DNA of 64,000 nt. Source: Veillonella sp. VA139. GTDB taxonomy: Bacteria; Bacillota; Negativicutes; Veillonellales; Veillonellaceae. Shown one piece after another: positions 8,137-18,630 of this stretch. The notes under the pieces were generated by a model. The model made no database searches. It was given only the letters and a program-made list of their open reading frames with translations, and had not been told where the DNA came from. How positions within the stretch are numbered: the first letter of the stretch is position 1; each line of letters begins with the position of its first letter. The translations under genes were made by a program, and so were the position numbers. The stretch is taken from contig NZ_RQVL01000003.1 in the NCBI RefSeq assembly GCF_003992005.1, forward strand, positions 62,001 to 126,000. Direction: 5' to 3'.

Positions 8137-9360
8137 TTGAATAAAGACGATAAAGAAAGACGTTGTAATTTTTGCGGTAGAGCAGAAACAGAAGTCGAAC
8201 GATTGATAGCAGGTCCTAATGTGTTCATTTGTAACGAATGTATTGATGTTTGCCAGCATATTATTGAGGAAGACAAAATTGAAGAACTACCAGAAACGTT
8301 TGATTTAAAGGATATCCCGACTCCAAAAGAAATCAAAGCGCATCTTGATCAATATGTCATTGGTCAAGATGATGCTAAAGTTTCCTTGTCTGTAGCCGTA
8401 TATAATCATTACAAACGTTTGCAACATGATAATGTTATTGATGATGTAGAACTACAAAAGTCCAATGTATTATTCATTGGTCCTACAGGTAGTGGTAAAA
8501 CATTATTGGCTCAAACATTAGCAAAAATGTTACAAGTCCCATTTGCCATGGCAGATGCTACTAGTTTGACAGAGGCAGGCTATGTGGGGGAAGATGTAGA
8601 AAACATTCTTCTCAAACTCATTCAAGCTGCCGACCATGATATAGAACTAGCTGAACGCGGTATCATCTACATTGATGAAATCGATAAAATTGCTCGTAAA
8701 TCAGAAAATCCGTCCATTACTCGCGATGTATCTGGTGAAGGGGTACAACAAGCATTACTGAAAATCCTAGAAGGAACAGTTGCCTCTGTGCCACCACAAG
8801 GAGGGCGGAAACATCCAAATCAAGAGATGTTACATTTAGATACAACAAAAATCTTGTTTATATGCGGTGGCGCTTTCGATGGTATGGAAAAAGTGATCAC
8901 GAAACGGACTGCAAAGAAAACATTAGGTTTTGGTGCAGACATTCAAAAGAAAGAGGAAAAAGATGTAGCCTCTATTTTGAAGGAAGTTGTACCAGAAGAC
9001 TTACAAAAATTCGGATTAATTCCTGAATTTATCGGACGGTTGCCAGTGATGGTTACGCTCAGCCCACTTGATGAAGAGGCATTAATTAAAATTCTAACAG
9101 AACCTAAAAATGCATTGACTAAACAATACGAAAAAATGCTGTCTTTAGATGATGTAAAATTAGTCTTTGAATCAGATGCACTTCATGAAATTGCGAAAGA
9201 AGCCTTAGAACGCAATACAGGAGCACGAGGCTTACGGGCGATTATAGAAAAAGTTATGAAACGTGTGATGTATGAAGTGCCATCTATGAAAGATGTAAAA
9301 GAATGCATTGTAACAGATAAAGCGGTTCGTGGCGAAGAAGAGCCAATACTCAATAAATGA
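8137..9360 (+). CDS. clpX: ATP-dependent Clp protease ATP-binding subunit ClpX
   Basis: ClpX is the AAA+ unfoldase that feeds substrates to ClpP. The N-terminal zinc-binding domain is visible as CNFCGR and CNECIDVC. It is followed by Walker A GPTGSGKT, Walker [11 protein letters not shown] and the sensor and C-terminal domains, with [10 protein letters not shown] near the end. At 407 residues it is slightly shorter than the E. coli and Bacillus proteins. The start is TTG: AAGGAG lies eight bases upstream and no ATG or GTG precedes the zinc finger in frame. A strong terminator follows, so lon is transcribed separately or by read-through. Confidence 0.97.
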   Translation: MNKDDKERRCNFCGRAETEVERLIAGPNVFICNECIDVCQHIIEEDKIEELPETFDLKDIPTPKEIKAHLDQYVIGQDDAKVSLSVAVYNHYKRLQHDNVIDDVELQKSNVLFIGPTGSGKTLLAQTLAKMLQVPFAMADATSLTEAGYVGEDVENILLKLIQAADHDIELAERGIIYIDEIDKIARKSENPSITRDVSGEGVQQALLKILEGTVASVPPQGGRKHPNQEMLHLDTTKILFICGGAFDGMEKVITKRTAKKTLGFGADIQKKEEKDVASILKEVVPEDLQKFGLIPEFIGRLPVMVTLSPLDEEALIKILTEPKNALTKQYEKMLSLDDVKLVFESDALHEIAKEALERNTGARGLRAIIEKVMKRVMYEVPSMKDVKECIVTDKAVRGEEEPILNK

Positions 9361-9391
9361 GTCCACGCTGAAGAAATCAGATAGTAAAGGC

Positions 9392-9430
9392 AAAGAAACT
9401 CATTTCAAAGGCGAAATGAGTTTCTTTTTA
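9392..9430 (+). terminator. Rho-independent terminator after clpX
   Basis: A 15-bp perfect stem (9392-9406 with 9413-9427) with a six-base loop, followed by T residues. It separates tig-clpPX from lon, whose start is only 23 bases further on. Confidence 0.85.
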
Positions 9431-9452
9431 TCATATAGAACTGGGAGGTTCA

Positions 9453-11762
9453 ATGGAAACTAAACCTATGACATTACCGATGGTTCCCCTACGTGGAATG
9501 GTCGTATTTCCCAAAGTAGTAACACAATTAGATATTGGTCGCACTACATCTGTGCAAGCGGTGAAAGCAGCTATGGATAGAGATCAATACTTGGTGGTAA
9601 CTGCTCAGAAAGATGAAAATATCGAAACTCCTACCTTGGAAGAATTAGGCAAGGTTGGGACGATTGTTAAAATAAATCAAATGCTTCGCTTGCCAGGCGG
9701 AGTAGTTCGTATTTTAGTGGAAGGTGTGAGCCGTACTAGAATTGATGCTATTCTATCTACGGAGCCTTTCTATGAAGTAACAGTGACACCGCTGGAAACG
9801 ATTCATGAAGATCCAATGGAAGAGGAAGCATACCGTCGTATTTTGCAATCTAAATTTGCCCAATGGGTAGAAGTAATCAAACCGAATTCAGATGAAGGGC
9901 TAGACCATGTATTGGGTAGTTCAGATGCGAGTGAATGGGCAGACCAAGTAGCATTCCTTGTGCCTATCCAAATGAAAGTGCGTCAAAGCATTTTAGAAGA
10001 ATTATCCGTGAATCGACGCTTGAATATGGTTGTAGGCGTTTTGAATACGGAACTTCAAATCACGGATATGGAAAACTCTATCAACAACCAAGTTCGTCAA
10101 TCTATGGAAAAAGCACAAAAGGAATATTTCTTACGTGAAAAAATCCGTGTCATCCATGACGAATTAGGCGACAAAATGGATCCTGACCAAGAGGCGGAAG
10201 AACTACGGGAACAACTAGCTAAATTAGAGTTACCAGAGGATATCCATGCGCGTATCGACAAAGAGATTACTCGCTATAGCCGTATGCCACAAATGATGCC
10301 AGAATCCAATATTTTGCGCAATTACATTGATTGGCTATTGCAATTACCTTGGAATACCTTGTCGGATGATCGTCTAGAACTGAAAGAAGCTAGTGAAGTA
10401 CTTGATGGTGACCATTACGGTTTAGAAAAAATCAAAAAACGCATTCTAGAATTCTTAGCAGTGCGCAAATTGTCTGGCAAACAAGGGGGCTCTATCTTGT
10501 GTTTAGTAGGACCACCAGGGGTAGGTAAAACATCCTTAGCCAGCTCTATTGCAAAAGCTATGAATCGTAAATTTATCCGTGCATCCTTAGGTGGTGTACG
10601 TGATGAAGCTGAAATTCGTGGTCATCGCCGTACCTATGTAGGCGCCTTGCCAGGCCGTATGATTCAAGGACTTAAAAATGTAGGTACTCGGAATCCTGTA
10701 TTCTTGCTTGATGAAATTGATAAATTAGCATCCGATTATAAAGGAGATCCATCTTCTGCCTTATTAGAAGTGTTAGACCCTGAGCAAAATAGTACATTCA
10801 GTGACCATTACATTGAAATTCCATTTGACTTCTCTGATGTATTTTGGATTACTACGGCTAATGTGGCAGGTAATATCCCTAGACCATTATTGGATCGCAT
10901 GGAAATCATCGAACTCAGCAGTTATACAGAAGAAGAAAAATTAGAAATTGCTAAACGCTATTTAGTGCCGAAGCAAATTGAAAAACATGGATTACAAGAC
11001 CAAGGTGTGAAACTTTCAGATGCGGTGTTGAAACGTGTCATTTCTGAATATACTCGTGAAGCCGGTGTACGTACCTTAGAAAAAACAATTGCTAAAATTT
11101 GTCGTAAATTGGCATTTGCTGTGGTTACAGAAGGTGATAAAGCACCTAAAGTAACAGTGAAAAATGTAGTAGACTATTTAGGCACGCCTAAATTTGTAGA
11201 AGAATCTCGAGAAAAACAAGCACAAGTAGGTCTTGTATATGGTTTGGCATGGACTTCTGTAGGTGGTGTTGTCTTACCATGTGAAGCGACGACAATGCAA
11301 GGAACGGGCAAATTAAGTTTGACTGGTAGCCTAGGCAAGGTCATGCAAGAATCTGGTCAAGCGGCTATGTCCTACATTCGTCATCATCAAAAAGAGTTGA
11401 AGTTACCAGAAAAATTCCATAAGGAACTAGATATTCACGTGCACTTACCAGAAGGGGCGACACCAAAAGATGGTCCATCTGCGGGGATTACGATGACATT
11501 GGCTATCGTATCTGCTTTGACTGGTAGAAAAGTACGTTCAGATATTGCCATGACTGGAGAAATTACCTTGCGTGGTAGAGTATTACCAATCGGAGGCTTG
11601 AAAGAAAAATTATTAGCAGCTCTTCGCTATGGTGTGAAAGAAGTGTTAATTCCTGAAGGCAATAAAAAAGACATTCAAGAATTGCCAGACATCGTGAAAG
11701 AAGGTTTACTCATTACGCCAGTAAAAACGATGGAAGAAGTATTAGAAAAGGCATTACTATGA
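9453..11762 (+). CDS. lon: Endopeptidase La (Lon protease)
   Basis: Lon is a cytoplasmic AAA+ protease for damaged and regulatory proteins. The 769 residues comprise the N-terminal substrate-binding domain (from [13 protein letters not shown]), a AAA+ module with Walker A GPPGVGKT (about 350) and Walker [11 protein letters not shown], and the protease domain. The catalytic serine is in [10 protein letters not shown] and the lysine in [13 protein letters not shown], which form the Ser-Lys dyad. No truncation is seen. The stop codon overlaps the engB start by four bases (ATGA), indicating translational coupling. Confidence 0.98.
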   Translation: METKPMTLPMVPLRGMVVFPKVVTQLDIGRTTSVQAVKAAMDRDQYLVVTAQKDENIETPTLEELGKVGTIVKINQMLRLPGGVVRILVEGVSRTRIDAILSTEPFYEVTVTPLETIHEDPMEEEAYRRILQSKFAQWVEVIKPNSDEGLDHVLGSSDASEWADQVAFLVPIQMKVRQSILEELSVNRRLNMVVGVLNTELQITDMENSINNQVRQSMEKAQKEYFLREKIRVIHDELGDKMDPDQEAEELREQLAKLELPEDIHARIDKEITRYSRMPQMMPESNILRNYIDWLLQLPWNTLSDDRLELKEASEVLDGDHYGLEKIKKRILEFLAVRKLSGKQGGSILCLVGPPGVGKTSLASSIAKAMNRKFIRASLGGVRDEAEIRGHRRTYVGALPGRMIQGLKNVGTRNPVFLLDEIDKLASDYKGDPSSALLEVLDPEQNSTFSDHYIEIPFDFSDVFWITTANVAGNIPRPLLDRMEIIELSSYTEEEKLEIAKRYLVPKQIEKHGLQDQGVKLSDAVLKRVISEYTREAGVRTLEKTIAKICRKLAFAVVTEGDKAPKVTVKNVVDYLGTPKFVEESREKQAQVGLVYGLAWTSVGGVVLPCEATTMQGTGKLSLTGSLGKVMQESGQAAMSYIRHHQKELKLPEKFHKELDIHVHLPEGATPKDGPSAGITMTLAIVSALTGRKVRSDIAMTGEITLRGRVLPIGGLKEKLLAALRYGVKEVLIPEGNKKDIQELPDIVKEGLLITPVKTMEEVLEKALL

Positions 11763-12451
11763 AGAAGAAACCAGCAGTAAAACGCCATCCAAAACCAGTG
11801 TATACTAGAAAAGAGCTCACAGGTCCACGTATTATCGCGGCGAAATATATAGCGTCTGCGGTGAAGGCAGATCAATACCCAGAAGGTGATACTATTGAAA
11901 TCGCCTTCTTGGGACGATCCAATGTGGGAAAATCTTCTTTGATTAATTCTTTATGCAACCATCGAGGATTAGCACTGGTCAGTGGTACGCCAGGTAAAAC
12001 GAAAACAATTAACTTCTTTAGTATAGAATCAAAAGAAGATATGCCAGATGATATGGAACGTCGCTTTGATTGGTTCTTAGTCGATTTACCAGGTTATGGA
12101 TATGCTAAAACAGGTGGATCCAATACTAATATTTGGTCTTCTTTCATTGCTAATTATATTTTACAAAGCGAACGGATGATGCTATTGTGTTTACTCATTG
12201 ATGGGCGTCATCCAGAGTTACCCATTGATCAGGAGGCCTTTGATTGGTTGCAGTCACATGGGGTACCTTTACAAATCGTGGTAACAAAAGCGGATAAATT
12301 AAAAATGAACGAACGACAAAAACAGTTAAAGACCATCGAAGAACGATATCCGACAGGGCATCCTCCCATTTTGTACAGTTCTTTAAAGCATACAGGTCGT
12401 GATCGTTTATTAGCGCGTATTAATGCAGTCTTATTGGGGGAAGAGGAATGA
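11759..12451 (+). CDS. engB: Ribosome biogenesis GTP-binding protein YsxC/EngB
   Basis: EngB is an essential GTPase for 50S ribosomal subunit assembly. The 230-residue protein shows G1 [11 protein letters not shown]2 around [12 protein letters not shown]3 DLPGYGYAK and G4 TKADKL. An N-terminal basic extension of about 35 residues precedes the G domain. It overlaps lon and the following prenyl synthase by four bases at each end. The lon-engB order is common in Firmicutes. Confidence 0.96.
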   Translation: MKKKPAVKRHPKPVYTRKELTGPRIIAAKYIASAVKADQYPEGDTIEIAFLGRSNVGKSSLINSLCNHRGLALVSGTPGKTKTINFFSIESKEDMPDDMERRFDWFLVDLPGYGYAKTGGSNTNIWSSFIANYILQSERMMLLCLLIDGRHPELPIDQEAFDWLQSHGVPLQIVVTKADKLKMNERQKQLKTIEERYPTGHPPILYSSLKHTGRDRLLARINAVLLGEEE

Positions 12452-13419
12452 GTATTCTTACAGATGCACAAATGAAACTGCGCGTATCTAAAGATTTAGA
12501 GCGTGTAGAAACATATTTGCAACAATCTCTACAAACTGGTGCAGAAGATTTTAATGCCCTCATTCGTCCTCTTTCAGCAGGGGGCGGCAAGCGATTACGG
12601 GCGCAATTGTGTTTGTTGATTGCCTTGAGTGGAGATTCCAAACAAGAAGATAGAGTTCGCATGGCAGCAGCCATTGAGATGCTGCACTTGGCTACTCTCA
12701 TTCATGATGATGTATTAGACCAAGCAGAAGTGCGACGAGGAGTTACTTCTATTCATTGCACAAAAGGCAATAAAGTGGCCATCCTTAGCGGAGACTATTT
12801 ATTTGCCAAGGCCTTCGGTATTGTAGCTGAAATCGGCTCCATTCCATGCTTAACCATTTTTTCTGAAATTATTTCTGCCTTAGTAGAAGGCGAATTTATG
12901 CAAATGGAAGATGTATACCGATTAGATCAAGGTACAGACCGATACCTATTAAAAACACAAAAGAAAACAGCAGATTTCATTGAAGGTTGCTTGGCATTAG
13001 GGGGCATTCTTGGTGGATGGTCAGAGGAGCATATTTCATTATTGCGGACCTATGGTCATGGCTTAGGCATGGCTTTCCAAATTACCGATGATGTGATGGA
13101 TTACCGTGAACAAACGGTAACAACAGGAAAACCGGTAGGTAAGGATGTAAAAGAAGGTATCTTGACCTATCCTTTATTATCTATTGTAACACCAGAGAAT
13201 ACCTCTCGCTTGACAACTATGATAGAGGAAATTCGTGAAGGAAAAGATACAAAAGAATTGTTGGATTATGTCATTGCCGAAGGTGGTATCAATCAAGCCT
13301 TGGCTCTTGAGGGAATGTATCGCAGACAAGCAGAGATAGCACTAGAGCAATTACCATCCTTTAAAGGAAAAGATATTCTAGAAACTGTTCTTGAAAAATT
13401 GTCGAACCGTAAGGTGTAA
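12448..13419 (+). CDS. Polyprenyl diphosphate synthase
   Basis: This is a trans-isoprenyl diphosphate synthase of 323 residues. It carries the two aspartate-rich motifs, DDVLDQAEVRRG (first) and DDVMDY (second), that bind the Mg-diphosphates of the allylic and homoallylic substrates. GGKRLRAQLCLL is the IPP-binding segment. Its length and the small residues before the first motif fit a long-chain synthase (heptaprenyl or octaprenyl type, supplying quinone side chains) rather than IspA. Chain length is not determinable by eye. It is translationally coupled to engB upstream, and tatC starts two bases after its stop. Confidence 0.9.
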   Translation: MSILTDAQMKLRVSKDLERVETYLQQSLQTGAEDFNALIRPLSAGGGKRLRAQLCLLIALSGDSKQEDRVRMAAAIEMLHLATLIHDDVLDQAEVRRGVTSIHCTKGNKVAILSGDYLFAKAFGIVAEIGSIPCLTIFSEIISALVEGEFMQMEDVYRLDQGTDRYLLKTQKKTADFIEGCLALGGILGGWSEEHISLLRTYGHGLGMAFQITDDVMDYREQTVTTGKPVGKDVKEGILTYPLLSIVTPENTSRLTTMIEEIREGKDTKELLDYVIAEGGINQALALEGMYRRQAEIALEQLPSFKGKDILETVLEKLSNRKV

Positions 13420-13421
13420 GT

Positions 13422-14276
13422 ATGAAAGAATTTCAAATAAAAGACTTTGAAATGAGTGCGAAACGTCCATCCTTGAATAGTGTGATAGCGCAAAGAAAGC
13501 GTCTTGCTCAGCAACAGGTAGAGCAAGACGCCTTGTTGCAACAGGACAACTATACAGAGACGGAAGCAAAACTTATGGAAGAAGCCTCCTCTATGTCGGT
13601 AGTGGACCATTTAGATGAACTTCGCATACGTTTAGTGGTAGCCATTGTAGCGATTATTATAGGCACTTTGGGGGCCTACTATTATGTGGAGGATATTCTG
13701 CAAATCTTAGTGGCGCCAGCAGGAAAATTATATTATACAAAACCAACAGAAGCCTTCTTCACATATATGAAGATTTCCTTAGTAGCTGGCTGTATTGTAT
13801 CTAGTCCTATATGGTTTTATCAGATTTGGGCATTCATTGTGCCAGCCTTATCAAAAGGTGAGAAAAAGGTAACTTTCATGGTGGTGCCTGCAGCCGTTAC
13901 CTTATTCGTAGTAGGTGTACTGTTCTCCTATTATTTAGTGCTACCAATGGCCATACAATTTTTTATTGGCTTTGGTACCGATGAATTACAACCGTTGTTT
14001 TCTATAGGTCAGTATATCGATTTTGTCATTGCCTTTATTTTACCATTTGGTATTACCTTTGAACTTCCACTGATATTGATTGCTTTGGGCGTGATTGGTA
14101 TTCTTTCATCTGATCGATTACGACAATATCGGAAAATGTTTATTCTAGTGGCCTTTGTTGTGGGTGCAGCCATTTCACCGACCCCAGATATGCTATCACA
14201 AACGATGATTGCAGGTCCTATGATTTTACTCTATGAAATCAGTTGTGGTGTATTGCGATATATTGTGAAAGTGTAA
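13422..14276 (+). CDS. tatC: Sec-independent protein translocase TatC with a cytoplasmic N-terminal extension
   Basis: TatC is the receptor subunit of the twin-arginine translocase in the inner membrane. The 284-residue protein has the six-helix core beginning at VVDHLDELRIRLV (about residue 61) and the conserved periplasmic segment SPIWFYQIWAFIVPAL. About 58 polar, Gln- and Glu-rich residues precede the usual N-terminus. The first ATG is supported by AAGGTG at good spacing. The ATG next to VVDHL has no such site, so the extension is probably real. No tatA or tatB is found in the window. It is coupled to the prenyl synthase gene. Confidence 0.93.
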   Translation: MKEFQIKDFEMSAKRPSLNSVIAQRKRLAQQQVEQDALLQQDNYTETEAKLMEEASSMSVVDHLDELRIRLVVAIVAIIIGTLGAYYYVEDILQILVAPAGKLYYTKPTEAFFTYMKISLVAGCIVSSPIWFYQIWAFIVPALSKGEKKVTFMVVPAAVTLFVVGVLFSYYLVLPMAIQFFIGFGTDELQPLFSIGQYIDFVIAFILPFGITFELPLILIALGVIGILSSDRLRQYRKMFILVAFVVGAAISPTPDMLSQTMIAGPMILLYEISCGVLRYIVKV

Positions 14277-14350
14277 GAGCTTTGTTCACATTACTTTCAT
14301 AAATAGTATGTATACTGTATGGGACAATTAGTGTGTATAGAGGATGCAAT

Positions 14351-15001
14351 ATGAAACGAAAGATACTCATAGGTATCCTGAGTATTTGTGCCGTTATTTC
14401 CATAGTGGTTGTAGTGTTGTACACATGTTGTATGGGTACAGATGATGTTTCTAAGTCCACTAGCTCTATGAATACAGAGCCAATGACCATGAAACAACTT
14501 CCCTTAGCAGAAGTGAAAGTGGTATCTGCAGTACCAGATAAATCGGACTTAGGAGATGGATCAGACCCTATCTTGGTAGATGCTAAGGGAGCTGTGAACG
14601 TATACAAGAAACAATATCCAACAGCACAAGTGAAAGGGATAAGTTTTGAAGAACAAGATGGTCGTAAAAGCTATGAAGTAGCAGGTGTGTCGTCTGAAAC
14701 GGGGCAAAGTGTCACCATTGATGCCACAACGGGGCAAGTGTTGACCACAGCAGAAGATATAGCGCAAGAGCCGATGGTGGAATCTGCTACGATTGATTTA
14801 GGGGATGTCATTAATCCTGAAGAGGCGAAACAAATAGCGATTACTATGTTAGGTAGTGGCGCTCGTTTAGTGCGTTGGGAGCTAGAAACAAAAGGATATA
14901 TAGCACGATATCATATGGTGCTGGATAGGCAGGGGGAGACGATGTATGTCACTATTGATGCGAATTCCAGCCAAGTGATTGAGGTGAGAAAAGTACAATA
15001 A
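14351..15001 (+). CDS. Membrane-anchored PepSY-domain protein
   Basis: This 216-residue protein has one N-terminal membrane segment (about residues 4-26, cysteine-containing at its outer end). Two PepSY-like repeats follow. The first is around residues 62-130 (VNVYKKQYPTAQVKGISF to TIDATTGQVL) and the second is around 148-214 (EEAKQIAITMLGSGAR to TIDANSSQVIEV). PepSY domains occur in extracytoplasmic proteins and are linked with protease inhibition or signal sensing. The exact role is unknown. The start was set at the ATG behind AGAGGA; a preceding in-frame ATG lacks a site. It is followed immediately by a terminator. Confidence 0.82.
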   Translation: MKRKILIGILSICAVISIVVVVLYTCCMGTDDVSKSTSSMNTEPMTMKQLPLAEVKVVSAVPDKSDLGDGSDPILVDAKGAVNVYKKQYPTAQVKGISFEEQDGRKSYEVAGVSSETGQSVTIDATTGQVLTTAEDIAQEPMVESATIDLGDVINPEEAKQIAITMLGSGARLVRWELETKGYIARYHMVLDRQGETMYVTIDANSSQVIEVRKVQ

Positions 15002-15036
15002 AAGCTATTCATTCCAATAGGAACGAATAGCTTTTT
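15001..15036 (+). terminator. Rho-independent terminator after the PepSY gene
   Basis: AAAGCTATTC (15001-15010) pairs with GAATAGCTTT (15025-15034), with an inner TCC/GGA pair and a T run. The stem begins inside the stop codon. Confidence 0.8.
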
Positions 15037-15078
15037 GTCTATTATGATTGTAGTAAAGGGTCGACATTACCGTTGTCA

Positions 15079-15142
15079 ATGAAAGCTTTCTCTCTAATGT
15101 GGTGGAATCCACACCTCCACTGGATAATACTAATGCTTTCAT
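15079..15142 (+). promoter_or_regulatory. Structured leader ahead of trmB
   Basis: ATGAAAGC (15079-15086) and GCTTTCAT (15135-15142) form an 8-bp outer stem. Inside it TGTGG and CCACA (about 15099-15113) form a second stem. No riboswitch class is recognised. It lies about 100 bases before the trmB start and could be a leader RNA or an operator. Confidence 0.35.
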
Positions 15143-15244
15143 AGAAAACCTTTCATGGAAATAAAAAATTTATAAGTGAGTACTGACATAGAACAGATGA
15201 TGTACTATAATAGTAAAGATAAGATTGTTATACAAGGAGAAAGT

Positions 15245-15919
15245 ATGCGTTTACGGAGAAAACCATGGATTGATGACGCAATCCTAGAATATAATACATA
15301 TACTGTACTAGAGAATCACGAAGTTTTCAAGGGAAAATGGCGTGAAAGTTTTGCAGATCCGTCCAAACCATTATATATGGAGCTAGGGACGGGAAAAGGC
15401 AAGTTCATTGCTGGTATGTGTGAAGCACATCCAGAAGCAAACTTTGTTGGTTTTGAAGTGCAAATTGGCGTCCTATATTATGCAGCTCAAAAATTGTATG
15501 AACAAAAAGCGGAGAATGGTAAAGTGAGTTTGTTTGATATTGCCGGCATTGAAGAGGTGGTGGCACCAGGTGAAGTTGACCGTTTCTACATCAATTTCTG
15601 TGATCCATGGCCAAAGGCGAAGCATGCAAAACGCCGTTTGACCTATCATACATTCCTAAATCGGTATGCGCGACTGTTAAAAGACAATGGAGAAATCCAT
15701 TTTAAAACAGATAATGAAGGATTATTTATGTTCTCCTTAGAGGAGTTCAAAAACTCTGGTTGGACATTAAAACATGTAAGTTATGATTTACATAGCACGG
15801 ACATGCCAAATGTACGCACAGAATATGAAGAAAAATTCAGTGCGAAAGGTCAACCAATTTTCCGCTTAGAGGCGATTAAGCCAGCTAAAGGAAGTGATAC
15901 GACAGATGCAGGAGAATAA
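15245..15919 (+). CDS. trmB: tRNA (guanine-46-N7)-methyltransferase
   Basis: TrmB methylates G46 in the variable loop of tRNA using S-adenosylmethionine. The 224-residue protein has the Rossmann motif MELGTGKGKFIAGM, the NFCDPWPKAKHAKRRLT signature that defines the family, and HFKTDNEGLF near the C-terminus. An upstream in-frame ATG would add 23 residues. AAGGAGA sits just before the chosen ATG, and the conserved region begins there. Its 3' end overlaps the start of the SEDS gene. Confidence 0.96.
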   Translation: MRLRRKPWIDDAILEYNTYTVLENHEVFKGKWRESFADPSKPLYMELGTGKGKFIAGMCEAHPEANFVGFEVQIGVLYYAAQKLYEQKAENGKVSLFDIAGIEEVVAPGEVDRFYINFCDPWPKAKHAKRRLTYHTFLNRYARLLKDNGEIHFKTDNEGLFMFSLEEFKNSGWTLKHVSYDLHSTDMPNVRTEYEEKFSAKGQPIFRLEAIKPAKGSDTTDAGE

Positions 15920-17303
15920 TACTTCATCACATAAAAAGCTTGGTATATTTCAGCAACTTAGATCCCTTTATAAAAGTATTATCAAGCACGATGGGCAAGG
16001 TATATTGGTACCTCTTTTCGGTATCATTTTGATAGGCTTTTTAAATGGTTATAGCGCGACATACACAACTACATTGCATGGGGGAGACAACTGGACACCA
16101 TTTTGGTTTCTACTAGGGAAGCAAGCTTTGTTTTTAGGGGTAGGCGTTTTTGTGGCGTGGGCTTTCTATCGATTTGATTATCGAAAGTGGGGAAATCCCA
16201 AGACACAGCGCTATGTATGGTTCATCATAGTGGCGGCCATGATTTTGGTGTTTATTCCAGGTATTGGGCATCGTGCAAATGGGGCACAACGGTGGATTGG
16301 ATTTTCTGTACTGACCATACAACCATCTGAGTTTGCAAAGTTAGCGGCCATGATTTGGGCTGCTTATCGTATCGACTTGCAAGTGAAACGACGAGGTATG
16401 ATGTATTTAGTAGAACCCTATCACTGGGGACGCTATAGAGGACTTGGATGGCTTTGGAAGTTATGGGCTTTTGTGACAAGGATATTGAATCAATTGTGGA
16501 TGAGATTCCGTGGCACAAAGGGGAAGCTACATCCAAAGTTTTTGTTACCATCAGCCTTCTGGGTACCTCTCTTGTATGCTGTGATTACCATGTTTCAGCC
16601 AGATATGGGGACGGCTATATTAATTCTCTTATTCCCTGCGATTATGACCCTTTGCTCAGGGTATTATAAGGGACATAGAAAATATTTCCTCATCATATTC
16701 GCTGTCTTAGCAGCGATTGCTTACCCATTGGTGGCTAATGTAGATTATCGCTTAGATCGGGTTCGTGCTTACTATGATCCTTGGTCAGATACAACTGTCA
16801 ATGGATATCAAGTAACACAGAGTATTTTGAGTGTTGCCATAGGTGGATTCTGGGGTGAAGGTTTTACGAAAGGGATTTCCAAATATAATTATTTGCCAGA
16901 AGCTCATACAGATTTTGCTTTTTCTATATATTCTCAAGAGTTTGGCTTTTTAGGTGTTTGCATAGTAGCCGTATTATTTATCTGGTTCATGAAGTATGGA
17001 CTATCCATTGCTCGTCATTCCAGAGATTACTTAGGGCACGTGTTAGCTGTAGGACTTACCTTTTTTATTTCCATTCAAGCATTTTTTAATATTGCTATGG
17101 TGGTAGGTTTAGTGCCAGTAACAGGGGTTCCCTTGCCATTCATTAGTTATGGCGGTTCCTCATTGGTAACGAACTTTGCTGTCATAGGCATATTATTAAA
17201 TATTGCGCGTCGCAATGAACAGGCACGCAAACAAATTGGAACGACCCGTCATTTACCATCCATTGGTGAAGAAACACGGCATCGGTTTCAACCTAGGTCT
17301 TAA
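15906..17303 (+). CDS. SEDS-family peptidoglycan glycosyltransferase (FtsW/RodA type)
   Basis: SEDS proteins polymerise lipid II glycan strands together with a class B PBP, either at the septum (FtsW) or along the sidewall (RodA). This multi-pass protein (465 residues from the chosen start) has the family landmarks NGAQRWIGF and TIQPSEFAKLAAM, and the C-terminal VTGVPLPFISYGGSSL. TIQPSEFAK and NGAQRW resemble FtsW slightly more than RodA, but I cannot decide. A basic loop insertion around residues 155-205 is unusual. The start is uncertain: a GTG four codons earlier is possible, and neither has an ideal site. It overlaps trmB by 14 bases. Confidence 0.88.
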   Translation: MQENNTSSHKKLGIFQQLRSLYKSIIKHDGQGILVPLFGIILIGFLNGYSATYTTTLHGGDNWTPFWFLLGKQALFLGVGVFVAWAFYRFDYRKWGNPKTQRYVWFIIVAAMILVFIPGIGHRANGAQRWIGFSVLTIQPSEFAKLAAMIWAAYRIDLQVKRRGMMYLVEPYHWGRYRGLGWLWKLWAFVTRILNQLWMRFRGTKGKLHPKFLLPSAFWVPLLYAVITMFQPDMGTAILILLFPAIMTLCSGYYKGHRKYFLIIFAVLAAIAYPLVANVDYRLDRVRAYYDPWSDTTVNGYQVTQSILSVAIGGFWGEGFTKGISKYNYLPEAHTDFAFSIYSQEFGFLGVCIVAVLFIWFMKYGLSIARHSRDYLGHVLAVGLTFFISIQAFFNIAMVVGLVPVTGVPLPFISYGGSSLVTNFAVIGILLNIARRNEQARKQIGTTRHLPSIGEETRHRFQPRS

Positions 17304-17339
17304 TGTTTTAAGTGTGATTCACACGGAAAGAGATGAACC

Positions 17340-18617
17340 ATGAAAGATTTTATTGATGTTCACGAACGCCCGTCTTTCGCTAAGTTATTACCACTTAGTT
17401 TCCAGCATTTATTTGCTATGTTCGGGGCCACAGTATTAGTACCATTCTTATTGAAAGTTGATCCGGCTACGTCCTTATTCATGAATGGTATTGGTACTAT
17501 TTTATATGTATTAATTTGTCAAGGAAAGATTCCTTCCTATTTAGGTTCTAGCTTTGCTTTCATTGGACCCGTAGGTGCTGTAGTAGCCTCTGGTATGACC
17601 TATGGAGCAGCACAAGGTGGTTTCATTGCCTTTGGTGTGTCTTTTATGCTATTGGCTTTATTAGTTAAATTTATTGGTATTAAATGGATTGATGTATTAT
17701 TTCCACCAGCAGCGATGGGCGCTATTGTTGCTGTTATCGGTTTAGAAGTGGCCCCTGTAGCCATGGGCATGGCAGGTATCATTGGAGATCAATGGCAAAC
17801 ATTTGGCATGACTCATGAACAAGTTCTATTTTTATCCTTATTCTCTTTAGCGGTGACTATCCTAGGTACTGTGTTATTCCGTGGATTCTTTGCAGTAATT
17901 CCAGTATTAATTGGTGTAGTATCTGGCTATGTAGCAGCTGCCATCATGGGAGTAGTAGATTTCACAAGCGTAGCTAATGCACCTTGGTTTGCACTTCCAC
18001 ATTTCTATGAGCCAGAATTTAATATCAATGCTATTTTAATGATTATGCCAGCTTTATTCGTAGTATTTGCGGAACATGTGGGTCATATTGTAGTTACAAG
18101 TAATATCATTGGTCGTGATTTAATGAAAGATCCAGGTTTAAGCCGTTCTTTATTTGCAGATGGTTTATCCAATGTGTTATCCGGTTTATTTGGTGCTACA
18201 CCGAATACAACATACGGAGAAAACATTGGCGTTATGGCGATTACACGTGTATTTAGTACCTTCGTTATCGCAGGTGCCGCAGTACTTGCTATCTTGTTCT
18301 CTTTCGTTGGCAAAGTAGCAGCTTTAATCCATGCGATCCCAGTTCCAGTTATGGGCGGTGTCAGTATCTTATTATTTGGTATTATCGCTGCCTCTGGTTT
18401 ACGCATGTTAGTAGAACGTAAAGTGGATTATACAAAATCTTCTAACCTAATTTTAACCTCTGTAGTATTAGTTATCGGTTTAAGCGGTGCTAAATTAGCC
18501 ATCGGTCCAGTAGTGCTACAAGGTATGGGATTGGCAACAGTAATAGCTATCTTGTTGAGCGTTATCTTTGCCATCTTCCGCAAAACAGGACTTGGGAATG
18601 CGGAACTCAAAGACTAG
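17340..18617 (+). CDS. uraA: Uracil/xanthine permease family (NCS2), probable uracil:H+ symporter
   Basis: This 425-residue inner-membrane transporter of the NCS2/NAT family has about 14 hydrophobic segments. The N-terminus FQHLFAMFGATVLVPFLL is typical. The substrate and proton residues of UraA are matched by FAEHVGHIVV (glutamate in segment 8) and TTYGENIGVMA (glutamate in segment 10). That second glutamate, where purine permeases have Gln, argues for a pyrimidine substrate. It is transcribed after the SEDS gene with a 36-base gap. Structured repeats start 13 bases after its stop. Confidence 0.9.
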   Translation: MKDFIDVHERPSFAKLLPLSFQHLFAMFGATVLVPFLLKVDPATSLFMNGIGTILYVLICQGKIPSYLGSSFAFIGPVGAVVASGMTYGAAQGGFIAFGVSFMLLALLVKFIGIKWIDVLFPPAAMGAIVAVIGLEVAPVAMGMAGIIGDQWQTFGMTHEQVLFLSLFSLAVTILGTVLFRGFFAVIPVLIGVVSGYVAAAIMGVVDFTSVANAPWFALPHFYEPEFNINAILMIMPALFVVFAEHVGHIVVTSNIIGRDLMKDPGLSRSLFADGLSNVLSGLFGATPNTTYGENIGVMAITRVFSTFVIAGAAVLAILFSFVGKVAALIHAIPVPVMGGVSILLFGIIAASGLRMLVERKVDYTKSSNLILTSVVLVIGLSGAKLAIGPVVLQGMGLATVIAILLSVIFAIFRKTGLGNAELKD

Positions 18618-18630
18618 CATTAAGAAAAAA

